A DNA stretch of 64,000 nucleotides, from contig NZ_MSIE01000008.1 of NCBI RefSeq assembly GCF_001921205.1, positions 62,001 to 126,000 of the forward strand, written 5' to 3'. Each line of letters opens with the position of its first letter. Positions within the stretch are counted from its first letter, which is position 1. This DNA is from Actinophytocola xanthii. Lineage in GTDB: Bacteria; Actinomycetota; Actinomycetes; Mycobacteriales; Pseudonocardiaceae. Below are positions 8,333 to 16,610 of this stretch, piece after piece. The position numbers were made by a program, and so were the translations under genes. The notes below the pieces were generated by a model, which saw nothing but the letters and a program-made list of their open reading frames with translations, was not told where the DNA came from and ran no database searches.

Positions 8333-8496
8333 GGCACGTCCGCACAGCCCTCGATCGCGGTCTTCGCGCCCAGCCCGCCGCTGGCGGCGTTGTCGGACAG
8401 GCCGAGTACGACCCGGTACGAGGCCTGCCCTCCGCCTTGCCAGCGACGACCTGGATCACGAAGCCCATCGACCGGGACTGCGCGGACGCGCCCTAG
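8333..8496 (-). pseudogene. Possible remnant of a minus-strand coding sequence
   Basis: Between two plus-strand genes the minus strand carries two adjacent frames that read like one protein end if a single-base frameshift near 8430 is allowed: SMGFVIQVVAGKAEG, then ASYRVVLGLSDNAASGGL ending in IEGCADVP and a stop at 8333. An upstream in-frame stop near 8497 limits it to about 50 codons, and no start is visible. It may be the tail of a decayed gene. I cannot name the family and the reading could be chance. Confidence 0.3.
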
Positions 8497-8506
8497 TCTC
8501 TCGCGG

Positions 8507-9205
8507 GTGGACTCTCCCCCCGACCTGACCGGCCGTCGCACCGTCGTCAGCTTCGTCAACCGCGGCGGCCGGATGACGGTCGGCCAGACCCGGGCGTGGG
8601 AACGGCACTGGGACCGGCTCGGCCGGAACGTGGCGGACCTGCCCGCGGGCCCGCTCGACCTCGACGGCTGGTTCGGCCGGTCGGCGCCGGTACTGCTCGA
8701 GATCGGCTCGGGCATGGGGGAGACGACGGCGCGGCTCGCGCAGGCCGAACCCGAGGTCAACTACCTGGCCGTGGAGGTCTACCAGCCGGGTCTCGCGCAG
8801 CTGATGATGCGGGCCGAGGCCCTCGGGGTGACGAACCTGCGGCTGCTGCGCGGGGACGCCGTCGTCCTGCTCGAGCGGCACCTCCCGCCGGACTCGCTGC
8901 ACGGGGTGCGGATCTTCTACCCCGATCCCTGGCCGAAGAAGAAGCACCACAAGCGGCGCCTGGTACAGCCCTCGTTCGTGGCCCTGGTCGCCTCGCGCCT
9001 CGCCCCGGGCGGGCGGCTGCACCTGGCCACCGACTGGGAGAACTACGCCGAGCAGATGCTCGAGGTGCTCTCCGCGGAGCCGCTGCTGCGCAACCTCCAC
9101 ACCGACTGGGCCCCGCGGCCCGACTGGCGGCCGCTGACCAAGTTCGAGAGCCGCGCCGAGGAGGTCGGCCGGGCGAGCCGGGACATCGTCTTCGAGCGGC
9201 GCTGA
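8507..9205 (+). CDS. trmB: tRNA (guanine-N7-)-methyltransferase TrmB
   Basis: S-adenosylmethionine-dependent enzyme that makes 7-methylguanosine at position 46 of tRNA. Seen: SAM motif I VLLEIGSGMGETT near residue 65, acidic AVEVYQ, and the family signature IFYPDPWPKKKHHKRR near 141, then the C-terminal TKFESRAEEVGR stretch. The length, 232 residues, is normal. I chose GTG 8507 because it is preceded by TAGTCT (8494-8499) with 7 nt between, a leaderless promoter arrangement; longer frames upstream overlap the remnant region. The amidohydrolase gene follows after 18 bp. Confidence 0.95.
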   Translation: MDSPPDLTGRRTVVSFVNRGGRMTVGQTRAWERHWDRLGRNVADLPAGPLDLDGWFGRSAPVLLEIGSGMGETTARLAQAEPEVNYLAVEVYQPGLAQLMMRAEALGVTNLRLLRGDAVVLLERHLPPDSLHGVRIFYPDPWPKKKHHKRRLVQPSFVALVASRLAPGGRLHLATDWENYAEQMLEVLSAEPLLRNLHTDWAPRPDWRPLTKFESRAEEVGRASRDIVFERR

Positions 9206-9223
9206 GGCTGGCAGGATCTGGTC

Positions 9224-10534
9224 ATGCGTACACCCGTCCGCTTCCGCGCCCCCGTCGTGCTGCCCTGCGACCCGTCCTGTTCCGTGCTGCGCGACGCCGT
9301 CGTCGACGTGGGTGCCGACGGGCGCATCACCTACTGCGGCCCCCGCGCCGAGGCCCCGGACACCGAGTTCGCGGAGCGCACGCTGCCCGGCATCCTGCTG
9401 CCCGGGCTGGTGAACATCCACGCGCACAGCCCGATGACCGTGCTCCGCGGGATGGGCGGCGACCTGCCGCTGCTGCGGTGGCTCCAGGAGATCGTCTGGC
9501 CGGCCGAGGCGAAGCTGACCCCGGCCGACATCGAGGCCGGGATGGTGCTCGGTTCGGTGGAGATGCTGCGGGGTGGCATCACCACCAGCGTCGAGCAGTA
9601 CTTCCAGACCGAGCACCTCGTCCGGGCGCTCACCGCCACCGGCCAGCGGGCGTTGCTCGGCCCGGCGGTCGTGGACACCCCCGGCCACGACTGGCGCACC
9701 CAGCTGGAGGAGATCAGTGCCCGGATCGACACCGCCGGCCGGTTCTGCGGTGCCGACGACCGGATCGAGATCGGCTACGGCCCGCACGCCGCCTACACGC
9801 TGCCGCCAGAGGCACTGACCCTCATCGGGGAGGCGGCCAGGGCCCGGGACGCGCTGGTGCTGATCCATGTCGCCGAGTCGGCGGCGGAGGACGCCGTGCA
9901 GCGCGAGCGGTACGGCTCGGTCCCGCGGATGCTCGCCGAGGTCGGCCTGTACGGCGGCCGGGTGCTGGCCGCGCACTCGGTGCACCTCTCCGACGAGGAC
10001 ATCGCGATCTTCGCCGAGAACGGGGTGGGCGTGGCGCACTGTCCCGGCTCGAACGCCAAGCTGGCCTCGGGCGTGGCCCGGCTCGCCGACCTGCGCCGGG
10101 CCGGGGTGTCGGTGGGGCTCGGCACGGACGGTCCGGCCAGCAACGACGACCTGGACCTGTGGGAGGAGATGCGGCTCTCGGCGCTGTTCGCCCGGCTCGC
10201 CGCGATGGACTCCGCCGCGCTGGTCGCCGCCGACGTGCTGCTCCTGGCGACCCGTGGCGGCGCCGAGGCCGTGGGCCGGGACGACATCGGGGCGCTGGAA
10301 CCCGGTCGGTGGGCCGACCTGGTGCACGTGTCGGTGGACGACCCCGCGTTCACCGGGGGCTTCGACGTATCCGACGAGCACCTGCTGGCGAACCTGGTCT
10401 GGGCCGGCGGCCAGCGCCTGGTCCGCGACGTCTGGGTGGCCGGGGACCAGGTCGTCGCCGACGGCGAGCCGACGGGTGTGGACCGGGCGCAGGCGCAGGC
10501 CGCCGCCGGCGCGGTGACCCGGCGCCTGGCCTGA
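9224..10534 (+). CDS. Amidohydrolase, MtaD/TrzA deaminase type
   Basis: Metal-dependent hydrolase of the S-adenosylhomocysteine / 5-methylthioadenosine / guanine deaminase group. Seen: metal-binding HAH in PGLVNIHAHSPMTVLRG near residue 65, further ligands in LIHVAESAAED and AAHSVHLSDED, and catalytic Asp region VGLGTDGPASNDDLDLWEEM near 305. All ligands of the barrel site are present, so it should be active; MNIHAHSPM is typical of MtaD. The substrate cannot be fixed from sequence alone: SAH/MTA deamination is most likely, a cytosine- or triazine-type substrate possible. ATG 9224 lies 18 bp after trmB. Convergent with the protease gene. Confidence 0.85.
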   Translation: MRTPVRFRAPVVLPCDPSCSVLRDAVVDVGADGRITYCGPRAEAPDTEFAERTLPGILLPGLVNIHAHSPMTVLRGMGGDLPLLRWLQEIVWPAEAKLTPADIEAGMVLGSVEMLRGGITTSVEQYFQTEHLVRALTATGQRALLGPAVVDTPGHDWRTQLEEISARIDTAGRFCGADDRIEIGYGPHAAYTLPPEALTLIGEAARARDALVLIHVAESAAEDAVQRERYGSVPRMLAEVGLYGGRVLAAHSVHLSDEDIAIFAENGVGVAHCPGSNAKLASGVARLADLRRAGVSVGLGTDGPASNDDLDLWEEMRLSALFARLAAMDSAALVAADVLLLATRGGAEAVGRDDIGALEPGRWADLVHVSVDDPAFTGGFDVSDEHLLANLVWAGGQRLVRDVWVAGDQVVADGEPTGVDRAQAQAAAGAVTRRLA

Positions 10535-10567
10535 GCCGGTGCGCCGGGACACCTCGCCGCGCTCGCC

Positions 10568-13500
10568 TCAGCCGAGCTGGTAGGCGCGCAGGACGGTCTG
10601 GCGGACCGTGTTGCCGTCGCTGTCGGTGGCCGTCGCCCGCAGCGAGACGAAGCCACTCGCCGGATGGGTGACGGTGACCTCCCAGTGCTTGCCGGACCTC
10701 CTGACCTGGGCCTGCCGCCAGCTGGCGCCGTCGTCGTAGGACACCTCGACCCGGTGCCCGACCACCTCCGGTTCGCCGTCCTGCCGTTCCACATAGGACG
10801 GGAAGCTGAACCGGCGACCGCCCGGTGCGCGGTTGGCCAGGTCAAGCTCCGGTGCGAACCGCGCGGTGAGCAGGGGCAGGGGTTGGTTCCGCGGCTCAGC
10901 GCCCGAGGACCGGAAGGTCCAGTCCGCGCTGACCGTGGTTGCCAGCGGCCACCAGGCCGCGGTGCGGGTCGCGGTCGCGGTCAACCGGTAGCGGGCCGCC
11001 GCGGGGAGCACCTCGATCCTCGCGTGCGTCGGGGAGTCGACGGTCGCCACCAGGGCGTCCTCCCGGTACAGGCTGATCGAACCGGTGATCTCCCGGCTGG
11101 GCACGCGCGGGCGGCCGGCCGCGTCCCCGTGCATGGGCAGGACCACGTCGACCACGTCCTCGGTCCGCCAGGCCCACGGCCGGGGGCGCGGCGGCCCCCC
11201 GGTCTCCTTGCCGGTCAGCGTCGTGCCGCGAAACGAGGGGCCGATCACCGCCCTGTCCCACTCGATCGGCCGGTTCCGCCCGGCGTGGAGCCTCCTGGTC
11301 TCGCTCAGCTGGCCGAGGTCCAGGCTGCCGTGCACGCTCAACGCCCATTCGCCGGGGGTGAAGTACTCGGTCCGCTGCTGGGGCGCGGTGATGGCATAGC
11401 TGTTGACCACCGAGACCGTCGTGCCGAAGAAGTGCGCCGACGCCCCCAGGAAGCGGTGCTGCCCGCCGTTGTCGTGGTAGGAGGTGGCTACGGCCGCGAG
11501 GTCGCGGGTGCGGGGCCGGTGCACCTGCGGCGTCGTGACCCGCCCGGTGACGCCGATCCACAGCTCGTACCGCAGCGCCGGATGCGGGGTGCTGGCGAAC
11601 CGCACCGACGCCTCGTCCTCGGCCAGCACCGACCGGAACCGACCGGCCGAGACCGAGCCGCCCCACAAGGTCGGCAGCGCGGTGGCCACCTCGTCGTCCT
11701 CGCCGGCGGCCCTCGGCGCCGGGTCGCCCTCGGCCACCACCATGGCGAGCGACGCGCCCGCGTCGCGGATGCCGAGCGTCGTCTGCCGCAGCTGGCCGTA
11801 CGTCGTGTCCGGCGGCATGTCGAACAGCACCAGCTTGCCCCGCACGTCGAGCGCCGCCAGTTCCGCGGGGGTCGCCCTGCCGGCGTACACCGCGCGCAGG
11901 TTCCCGCGCTCGGTCGGCACCGGTGAGGTGTCGAACCAGTCGGCGGCGACCTCGAACGGGTCCGGTCCGTCGACGTGCAGCTCGACCCTCGGTTCGGTGG
12001 CCTGGCGGGACAGCGCGAAGGCGTACCCGTCCGAGGAGGTGCCGGGTGCGGTGCCGACGTACAGGGCCTCGCTCCGCGGCTCGAGCTCGTCGTAGAACAC
12101 GAGCACGCAGGCGCAGCCCGGCGCTCTGGTGATCACCTGGGACAGGTGGCTACCGCCGCGCGCCGCCGGGTTGTCCGGGCTGATCGAGGCCGGCTGCCCG
12201 GTCCTGGCGTCGAGCGTGATCTCGGTGTCGCGGTCGACCACCAGCTCCGGGTGGGTAAGCACGGTGAGGCTCGCCTCCCGTCCCGGCACCGGGGTCCTGA
12301 TCCGGGCCGTGACCGAGTACCGGCCGGCCGGTACCCGGGCCGTGCCGTCGGTCAGGGCCTCGATCCGGCCACGCGGGTCGTCGAGGGCGAGCGCGAGCGC
12401 GCCGTCCCGGTCGCCCGTCGCGGGTGCCCCGTCCCGGTTCACCAGGTGGACGGTCAGGTCGTACATCTCCGGTTCCTGCTCGACCGACAGGGTGGTGCGG
12501 GTGCGCAGGCCGTCCGGACCGGTCGCGACGAGCGTGCCGGCGTAGGTGCCGGGGGCCGTGGCGGCGACGGTCACCTCCACCTCGGCATCCGCGCCGGGTG
12601 CCACGGTCACCGTGTCGGCGGACAGCGTCAGCATGCCCGCCGGCGCTGTCCCGCCAACGCTGTCGCGCAGCTCGGCCGCCAACGACAGCGTGACCGGTTC
12701 GGTTCCCGAGTTGTGCCAGGTCACCGCCCGGGTCTCGCGCCGGCCGGCGGTCGGCCAGGCCAGGAAGGCCGACACGCTGCCGGTGGCGATCACGCTCTGC
12801 CGGGTCGCCCGGTCGATGTCGACGCGACCCGTGCCCACGGCGTGGGGGTCATCTGACGCCTCCTTTGACACCTCCGTTGACGTCTCCGTTGCGGTGCTCG
12901 TCAGCGCCGCTTTCAGCCGGTCGGGTGTCCAGTCCCGGTGCTGCTGGGCGAGCAGGGCGGCGGCGCCGCTGACGTGTGGCGCGGCCATCGACGTGCCGTC
13001 CATGCGTTGGTAGGCCTCGCCAACCGGTTCACCCAGCGGCGGTACGTCCGCGGGTGCGGCTGCGACGATGCCCTCGCCCGGTGCCGCGAGGTCGGGCTTC
13101 GCCACGCCGTCGCGCAGGCGCGGGCCTCGGTTGGAGAACGGGCTCGGCGCGTCCGCCTCGCCCACACTTCCGACGGCGAGCGCCGTGTTCGCCGCGGCGG
13201 GCGTGGCCACGCCCCGGTCGGCACCGTCGTTGCCGGTGGCGGCGACGAACAGCGTGTCGTGCTCGGCGCTCAGGGTGTCGACCGCCACCGACAGCGGGTC
13301 GGTGCCGTCGGTGGCATCGGCGCCCAGGCTCAGGTTGACCACGTCGGCGTCGGTCTCGGCCGCCGCCCACACCATGCCGGCGAGCACGGAGGACATCGTG
13401 CCCCGGCCCTCGTCGTCGAGCACCTTGCCGATCGCCAGGTCCGCCTCCGGCGCGACACCTCGGTACCGACCTCCCGAAGCGGCGCCCGTACCGGCCGCGA

Positions 13501-14263
13501 CCGAGGCGACGTGGGTGCCGTGCCCGTTGCGGTCCTCGACGCCGCCCGCTCCCGTGAAGTCCCGGGACTCCCGCACCCGGCCGGCGAAGTCCGGGTGGTC
13601 GGTGTCGATGCCGGTGTCGAGCACGGCCACGGTCACACCCCGCCCGGTCAGACCGCGCTCCCAGGCAGCCCGCGCACCGATCCGCGGCACGCTCGCGTCG
13701 GTGCTCGCCGTGACCTCTCGGTCGAGCCAGATCCGAGCCGTGCCGGCGCGACGGGTACCGACCCCGGTGATGTCCCGCCAGGCGGTCGCCGCGTGCGACT
13801 TCTCCAGGCGTGACGCGGTGATACCGACGGCGGGGAGCGCGTTGCGCCCGGTGTCGCCAACGGTGGCGTCCCGGGTCAGCAGCGGGATCGAGGCGGAGTG
13901 CCGGTCGTCGTAGCCCTGTCGCACCAGACCGGTGATGTTGAACAGCTCCCGGTCGAGAGTTCCCGAGTCGATCAGGGCGGCGGCGTCGGCCGGGATCAGG
14001 TACCGGTCACCGTGGATGGTGAGCTGCTGGTAGCTCCTGGGGCGCAGCGGGTCGGCGAACTCGACCCGCAGGGAGCTCGTGCTGGCCAGTACCCGATCGC
14101 CGGTGATCATGGTGACCTGGGTGACCTGCTCGGCCACCGGGGAGCGGGCGGGTTCCGCCGGGTTCGCCGGTTCCGCGGCGTTCCCGACGAGGACGACGCC
14201 GGCGGTGACGCTCAGCGCGATGCCGAGCGCGAGCAGGCAGCGCCGGAGGGGTCTGCTGTTCAT
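10568..14263 (-). CDS. Secreted S8 subtilisin-like serine protease, large
   Basis: An exported protease of 1231 residues. A Sec signal peptide (RRCLLALGIALSVTAGVVLVGNAA) is followed by a propeptide-like region, then the S8 catalytic triad: Asp in VAVLDTGIDTDHPD near 215, His in NGHGTHVASVAAG near 248 and Ser in GTSMAAPHVSGAAALL near 422. Residues about 500-600 look like a beta-sandwich (EVEVTVAATAPGTYAGTLVAT), about 780-880 like a PA-type insert, and the C-terminal 250 residues like repeated beta domains that may bind substrate or the cell surface. It is much longer than minimal subtilisins but normal for actinobacterial multidomain S8 proteases. No sortase motif is visible. Convergent with the amidohydrolase gene, so it is an independent unit. 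Confidence 0.92.
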   Translation of the reverse strand: MNSRPLRRCLLALGIALSVTAGVVLVGNAAEPANPAEPARSPVAEQVTQVTMITGDRVLASTSSLRVEFADPLRPRSYQQLTIHGDRYLIPADAAALIDSGTLDRELFNITGLVRQGYDDRHSASIPLLTRDATVGDTGRNALPAVGITASRLEKSHAATAWRDITGVGTRRAGTARIWLDREVTASTDASVPRIGARAAWERGLTGRGVTVAVLDTGIDTDHPDFAGRVRESRDFTGAGGVEDRNGHGTHVASVAAGTGAASGGRYRGVAPEADLAIGKVLDDEGRGTMSSVLAGMVWAAAETDADVVNLSLGADATDGTDPLSVAVDTLSAEHDTLFVAATGNDGADRGVATPAAANTALAVGSVGEADAPSPFSNRGPRLRDGVAKPDLAAPGEGIVAAAPADVPPLGEPVGEAYQRMDGTSMAAPHVSGAAALLAQQHRDWTPDRLKAALTSTATETSTEVSKEASDDPHAVGTGRVDIDRATRQSVIATGSVSAFLAWPTAGRRETRAVTWHNSGTEPVTLSLAAELRDSVGGTAPAGMLTLSADTVTVAPGADAEVEVTVAATAPGTYAGTLVATGPDGLRTRTTLSVEQEPEMYDLTVHLVNRDGAPATGDRDGALALALDDPRGRIEALTDGTARVPAGRYSVTARIRTPVPGREASLTVLTHPELVVDRDTEITLDARTGQPASISPDNPAARGGSHLSQVITRAPGCACVLVFYDELEPRSEALYVGTAPGTSSDGYAFALSRQATEPRVELHVDGPDPFEVAADWFDTSPVPTERGNLRAVYAGRATPAELAALDVRGKLVLFDMPPDTTYGQLRQTTLGIRDAGASLAMVVAEGDPAPRAAGEDDEVATALPTLWGGSVSAGRFRSVLAEDEASVRFASTPHPALRYELWIGVTGRVTTPQVHRPRTRDLAAVATSYHDNGGQHRFLGASAHFFGTTVSVVNSYAITAPQQRTEYFTPGEWALSVHGSLDLGQLSETRRLHAGRNRPIEWDRAVIGPSFRGTTLTGKETGGPPRPRPWAWRTEDVVDVVLPMHGDAAGRPRVPSREITGSISLYREDALVATVDSPTHARIEVLPAAARYRLTATATRTAAWWPLATTVSADWTFRSSGAEPRNQPLPLLTARFAPELDLANRAPGGRRFSFPSYVERQDGEPEVVGHRVEVSYDDGASWRQAQVRRSGKHWEVTVTHPASGFVSLRATATDSDGNTVRQTVLRAYQLG

Positions 14264-14307
14264 GGGTTCTCCGAGAGTTCTCCGGGGTTCTGGGGTGCTA
14301 TCCGTAA

Positions 14308-15249
14308 CTAGGGCGTCTGCCCGGCCTCAGCGGCGACGGCGACGGTCAGCTCCGTCGACGAGTCGACGACGTCGCCGGCCCGGCGGCCGTCCTGGTCGCG
14401 TTCGAGCACGGTTCGCTGCCCCAGGTAGGCGAACGTCTCCCGGTCGAAGAACAGCTCGGTACGGAGGTCAGCCGAGCGGGCGGCCACCGCGACCGCCCGG
14501 CGACCGGTCGGGTCGGTCACGTCCTCGGCGAGCGTCGCGGACGGCAGGGTCGCCAGCGCGTCGAAGATCGCCGCGGTCACCGCCGGGGACCGGCCGCCCT
14601 CGCGGAGCAGGTCGGCCGCGGCGACGAACACCCGCTCGTCGGCCGGGGCCTTCGTTCCCGCGCCCTGCCGCCGCAGGTGGTCCAGCATCGCCTCGGCGTC
14701 GGTCGGCAGGTCGGTCCGGTAGGCGGGGGCCGGCGTGCACGGCTCGGTGAACGTCTTGCCCCCCTTGGTGTGGGTGGTCACGCCGTCCCGGCACCCGGGG
14801 AGCGGGCTGTCGACCCAGGCGCCGCCGGCCTCCCGCTGGCGGACCAACCCGTCGCGGGTGCCGTCGGCCGAGAGCCAGACCTGTCGCTCCGTCTCGACCA
14901 GGCGGCCAGGGTCCGGGGCGCTCTCGTTCCTGGTGAGCGCGACGACCTCGGACCTGACGTAGATGAACTGGTCGTCCTCGGCGACCGGCTGCCGCTTCAC
15001 CTGTCGCGCGGCGTCGTGCAGGACCTGCGCGGCGCTCGCCGTGGGCTCCGCACCCGGAGCGAGCAGGATGCCCGCCGTCACGACGGCGACCGCGGCGACC
15101 GAGGCGGCGCCGATGGCGAACCGGCGCCCGCGGCGCTTGGGCTCCGCCGCGCCGAGCCCGTCGAACACCCGCCTCCGCAGCTCCGCCGGTGCGGGGCCGG
15201 ACGGGTCGAGGGCGGTACCAAGCTCACGCAGTACGTTCAGGTCGTTCAT
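14308..15249 (-). CDS. CU044_5270-type membrane protein, sigma partner
   Basis: A 313-residue protein with one membrane segment near residues 45-65 (FAIGAASVAAVAVVTAGILLA) after a short cytoplasmic part (LNVLRELGTALDPSGPAPAELRRRVFDGLG), and a long extracytoplasmic domain. This layout and the phrase QVLHDAARQVKRQPVAEDDQFIYVRSEV match the CU044_5270 family found beside ECF sigma factors in Actinobacteria. The start ATG overlaps the sigma factor stop (ATGA), so expression is coupled. It may act as an anti-sigma or sensor partner. That function is inferred from context; no classical zinc anti-sigma motif is seen. Confidence 0.8.
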   Translation of the reverse strand: MNDLNVLRELGTALDPSGPAPAELRRRVFDGLGAAEPKRRGRRFAIGAASVAAVAVVTAGILLAPGAEPTASAAQVLHDAARQVKRQPVAEDDQFIYVRSEVVALTRNESAPDPGRLVETERQVWLSADGTRDGLVRQREAGGAWVDSPLPGCRDGVTTHTKGGKTFTEPCTPAPAYRTDLPTDAEAMLDHLRRQGAGTKAPADERVFVAAADLLREGGRSPAVTAAIFDALATLPSATLAEDVTDPTGRRAVAVAARSADLRTELFFDRETFAYLGQRTVLERDQDGRRAGDVVDSSTELTVAVAAEAGQTP

Positions 15250-15818
15250 CCGGTCACCTCGAACAGGTCGATGGGGCTGTCGTCGCCGAGCGCGGCACGG
15301 AGCCGGCGGCGGGCGCGGTGCAGGCGGGACCGCACGGTGCCGAGCTTGATCCCGAGCGCCTCGGCGACCTCGGCGTAGTTGAAGTCGTTCCACGCGATGA
15401 GCAGCACGACGTCCCGGTCCCCGCCGGGCAGGTTCCGCAGGGCCTCGGCGATGGCCGCACCCGCGCCCTGCGCGGTCACCGCGGCGACGACCTCGTCGAC
15501 GAAGCCCTCGGCGACCTCGCTCACCCGCGCCTTCGCCAGTGCCCGGTACCGGGCGTCCTCGGCCCGGTGCCGCATGGAGATCTCCCGGCTGAGGATCCCG
15601 AACAGCCAGGGTCGGGCGTCTGGCCGGCGGAGGTCGTAGCTGGCGCGCCGGCGGAACGCCGCGAGGAACGTCTCGGCGACGGCGTCCTCGGCGAACTCCG
15701 GCCCGACGCGGCGGTAGGCATAGCGGTACAGCTGGGTGGAGTACCGGTCGTAGACCACCCCGAACCGCTCGGCGTCGACCAGCGACGCCCGGATGACCTC
15801 CCCGTCACTGGGGTGCAC
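15246..15818 (-). CDS. ECF RNA polymerase sigma factor
   Basis: Sigma-70 family ECF factor, 190 residues. Region 2 includes YRYAYRRVGPEFAEDAVAETFLAAFRR near residues 31-57 and RPWLFGILSREI; region 4 has LPGGDRDVVLLIAWNDFNYAEVAEALGIKLGTVRSRLHRARRRL near 130-173. The start at 15818 is a GTG. It is the first gene of a two-gene operon with the CU044_5270-type gene, overlapping by 4 bp. The regulon is unknown. The 90 bp between it and the SDR gene at 15909 hold the likely promoter and a short 12-bp tandem repeat. Confidence 0.92.
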   Translation of the reverse strand: MHPSDGEVIRASLVDAERFGVVYDRYSTQLYRYAYRRVGPEFAEDAVAETFLAAFRRRASYDLRRPDARPWLFGILSREISMRHRAEDARYRALAKARVSEVAEGFVDEVVAAVTAQGAGAAIAEALRNLPGGDRDVVLLIAWNDFNYAEVAEALGIKLGTVRSRLHRARRRLRAALGDDSPIDLFEVTG

Positions 15819-15877
15819 ACGCGCTCCTCACGTCGATCCGGTGTTCCTGACAACCGGTATCTGCGTGAGCCGTGCTT

Positions 15878-15909
15878 CGAGTTCCCGCTCGAGTTCCCGC
15901 TCGAGTTCC
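15878..15909. repeat. Short tandem repeat, 12-bp unit
   Basis: The unit CGAGTTCCCGCT occurs at 15878-15889 and 15890-15901 with a partial third copy at 15902-15909, running into the 3' end of the SDR gene. It is probably a replication-slippage product of no clear function, useful as a strain-variable marker. Confidence 0.7.
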
Positions 15910-16589
15910 TACGGTCGCTGGCGGATGACGACCTCGTGCACGTGCGCGTCCGGCGGGGTAGTGATAGCCGCATGGACGAGCGCGGCCACCGAGGCGGAGC
16001 TCATGTACTTGTCCGGCTCGAACTCGCCGGCCTCGAACTCGCGGACGGCCCGCTGCATGTCGGTCGCCGTCCGGCCCGGGTGCACCGAGGTGACCCGCAG
16101 GCCCGGTTCCTCGGCGCGGAGCACGTCGGCATAGGCACGCAGGGCGAACTTGCTCGCCGCGTAGGCACCCCACCGCGGGTTCGCCTTGAGCCCCGAACCG
16201 GAGTTGATCAGCACGACGTGGCCGGCGGCGGCCCGCAGGGCCGGTAGCAGCAGCCGGGTGAGCTCGGCCACCGCGACCACGTTGACCTCGAACGAGTCAC
16301 GCCAGTCGGCGGCGGAGAGATCGCCGAGCCCACCCAGCCGGGCGATGCCCGCCGAGTGCACCAGCACGTCCAACCGCGTGACCGACGCCGCGGCGGCCTC
16401 GACGGCGACCTGGTCGGTCAGCTCCACCGGCCACGGCCTGGCCGCCGGCAGGGTCGCGGCGACCTCGGCCAGGGCGGTCTCGTCCCGCCCGCCGAGCAGC
16501 AGGTCGTGGGAGCCGGCCAGGGCTGCCGCGACCGCGGCGCCGATGCCGCGGGAGGCGCCGGTGATGAGTGCGACGGGACGAGCGGCCAT
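15909..16589 (-). CDS. SDR family oxidoreductase
   Basis: Classical short-chain dehydrogenase/reductase, 226 residues. Seen: cofactor motif TGASRGIG near residue 11, NAG-like stretch HSAGIA near 81, catalytic Ser in INSGSG near 130 and YAASK (Tyr-xxx-Lys) near 143, then PG of VHPGRTATDM. The GRD in LLLGGRDETAL suggests NADP(H) preference. The C-terminus DAHVHEVVIRQRP is encoded across the short tandem repeat, so its last residues may vary between strains. The substrate is unknown. Confidence 0.9.
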   Translation of the reverse strand: MAARPVALITGASRGIGAAVAAALAGSHDLLLGGRDETALAEVAATLPAARPWPVELTDQVAVEAAAASVTRLDVLVHSAGIARLGGLGDLSAADWRDSFEVNVVAVAELTRLLLPALRAAAGHVVLINSGSGLKANPRWGAYAASKFALRAYADVLRAEEPGLRVTSVHPGRTATDMQRAVREFEAGEFEPDKYMSSASVAALVHAAITTPPDAHVHEVVIRQRP

Positions 16590-16610
16590 GTCACCACCGT
16601 AGGGGGCCGC

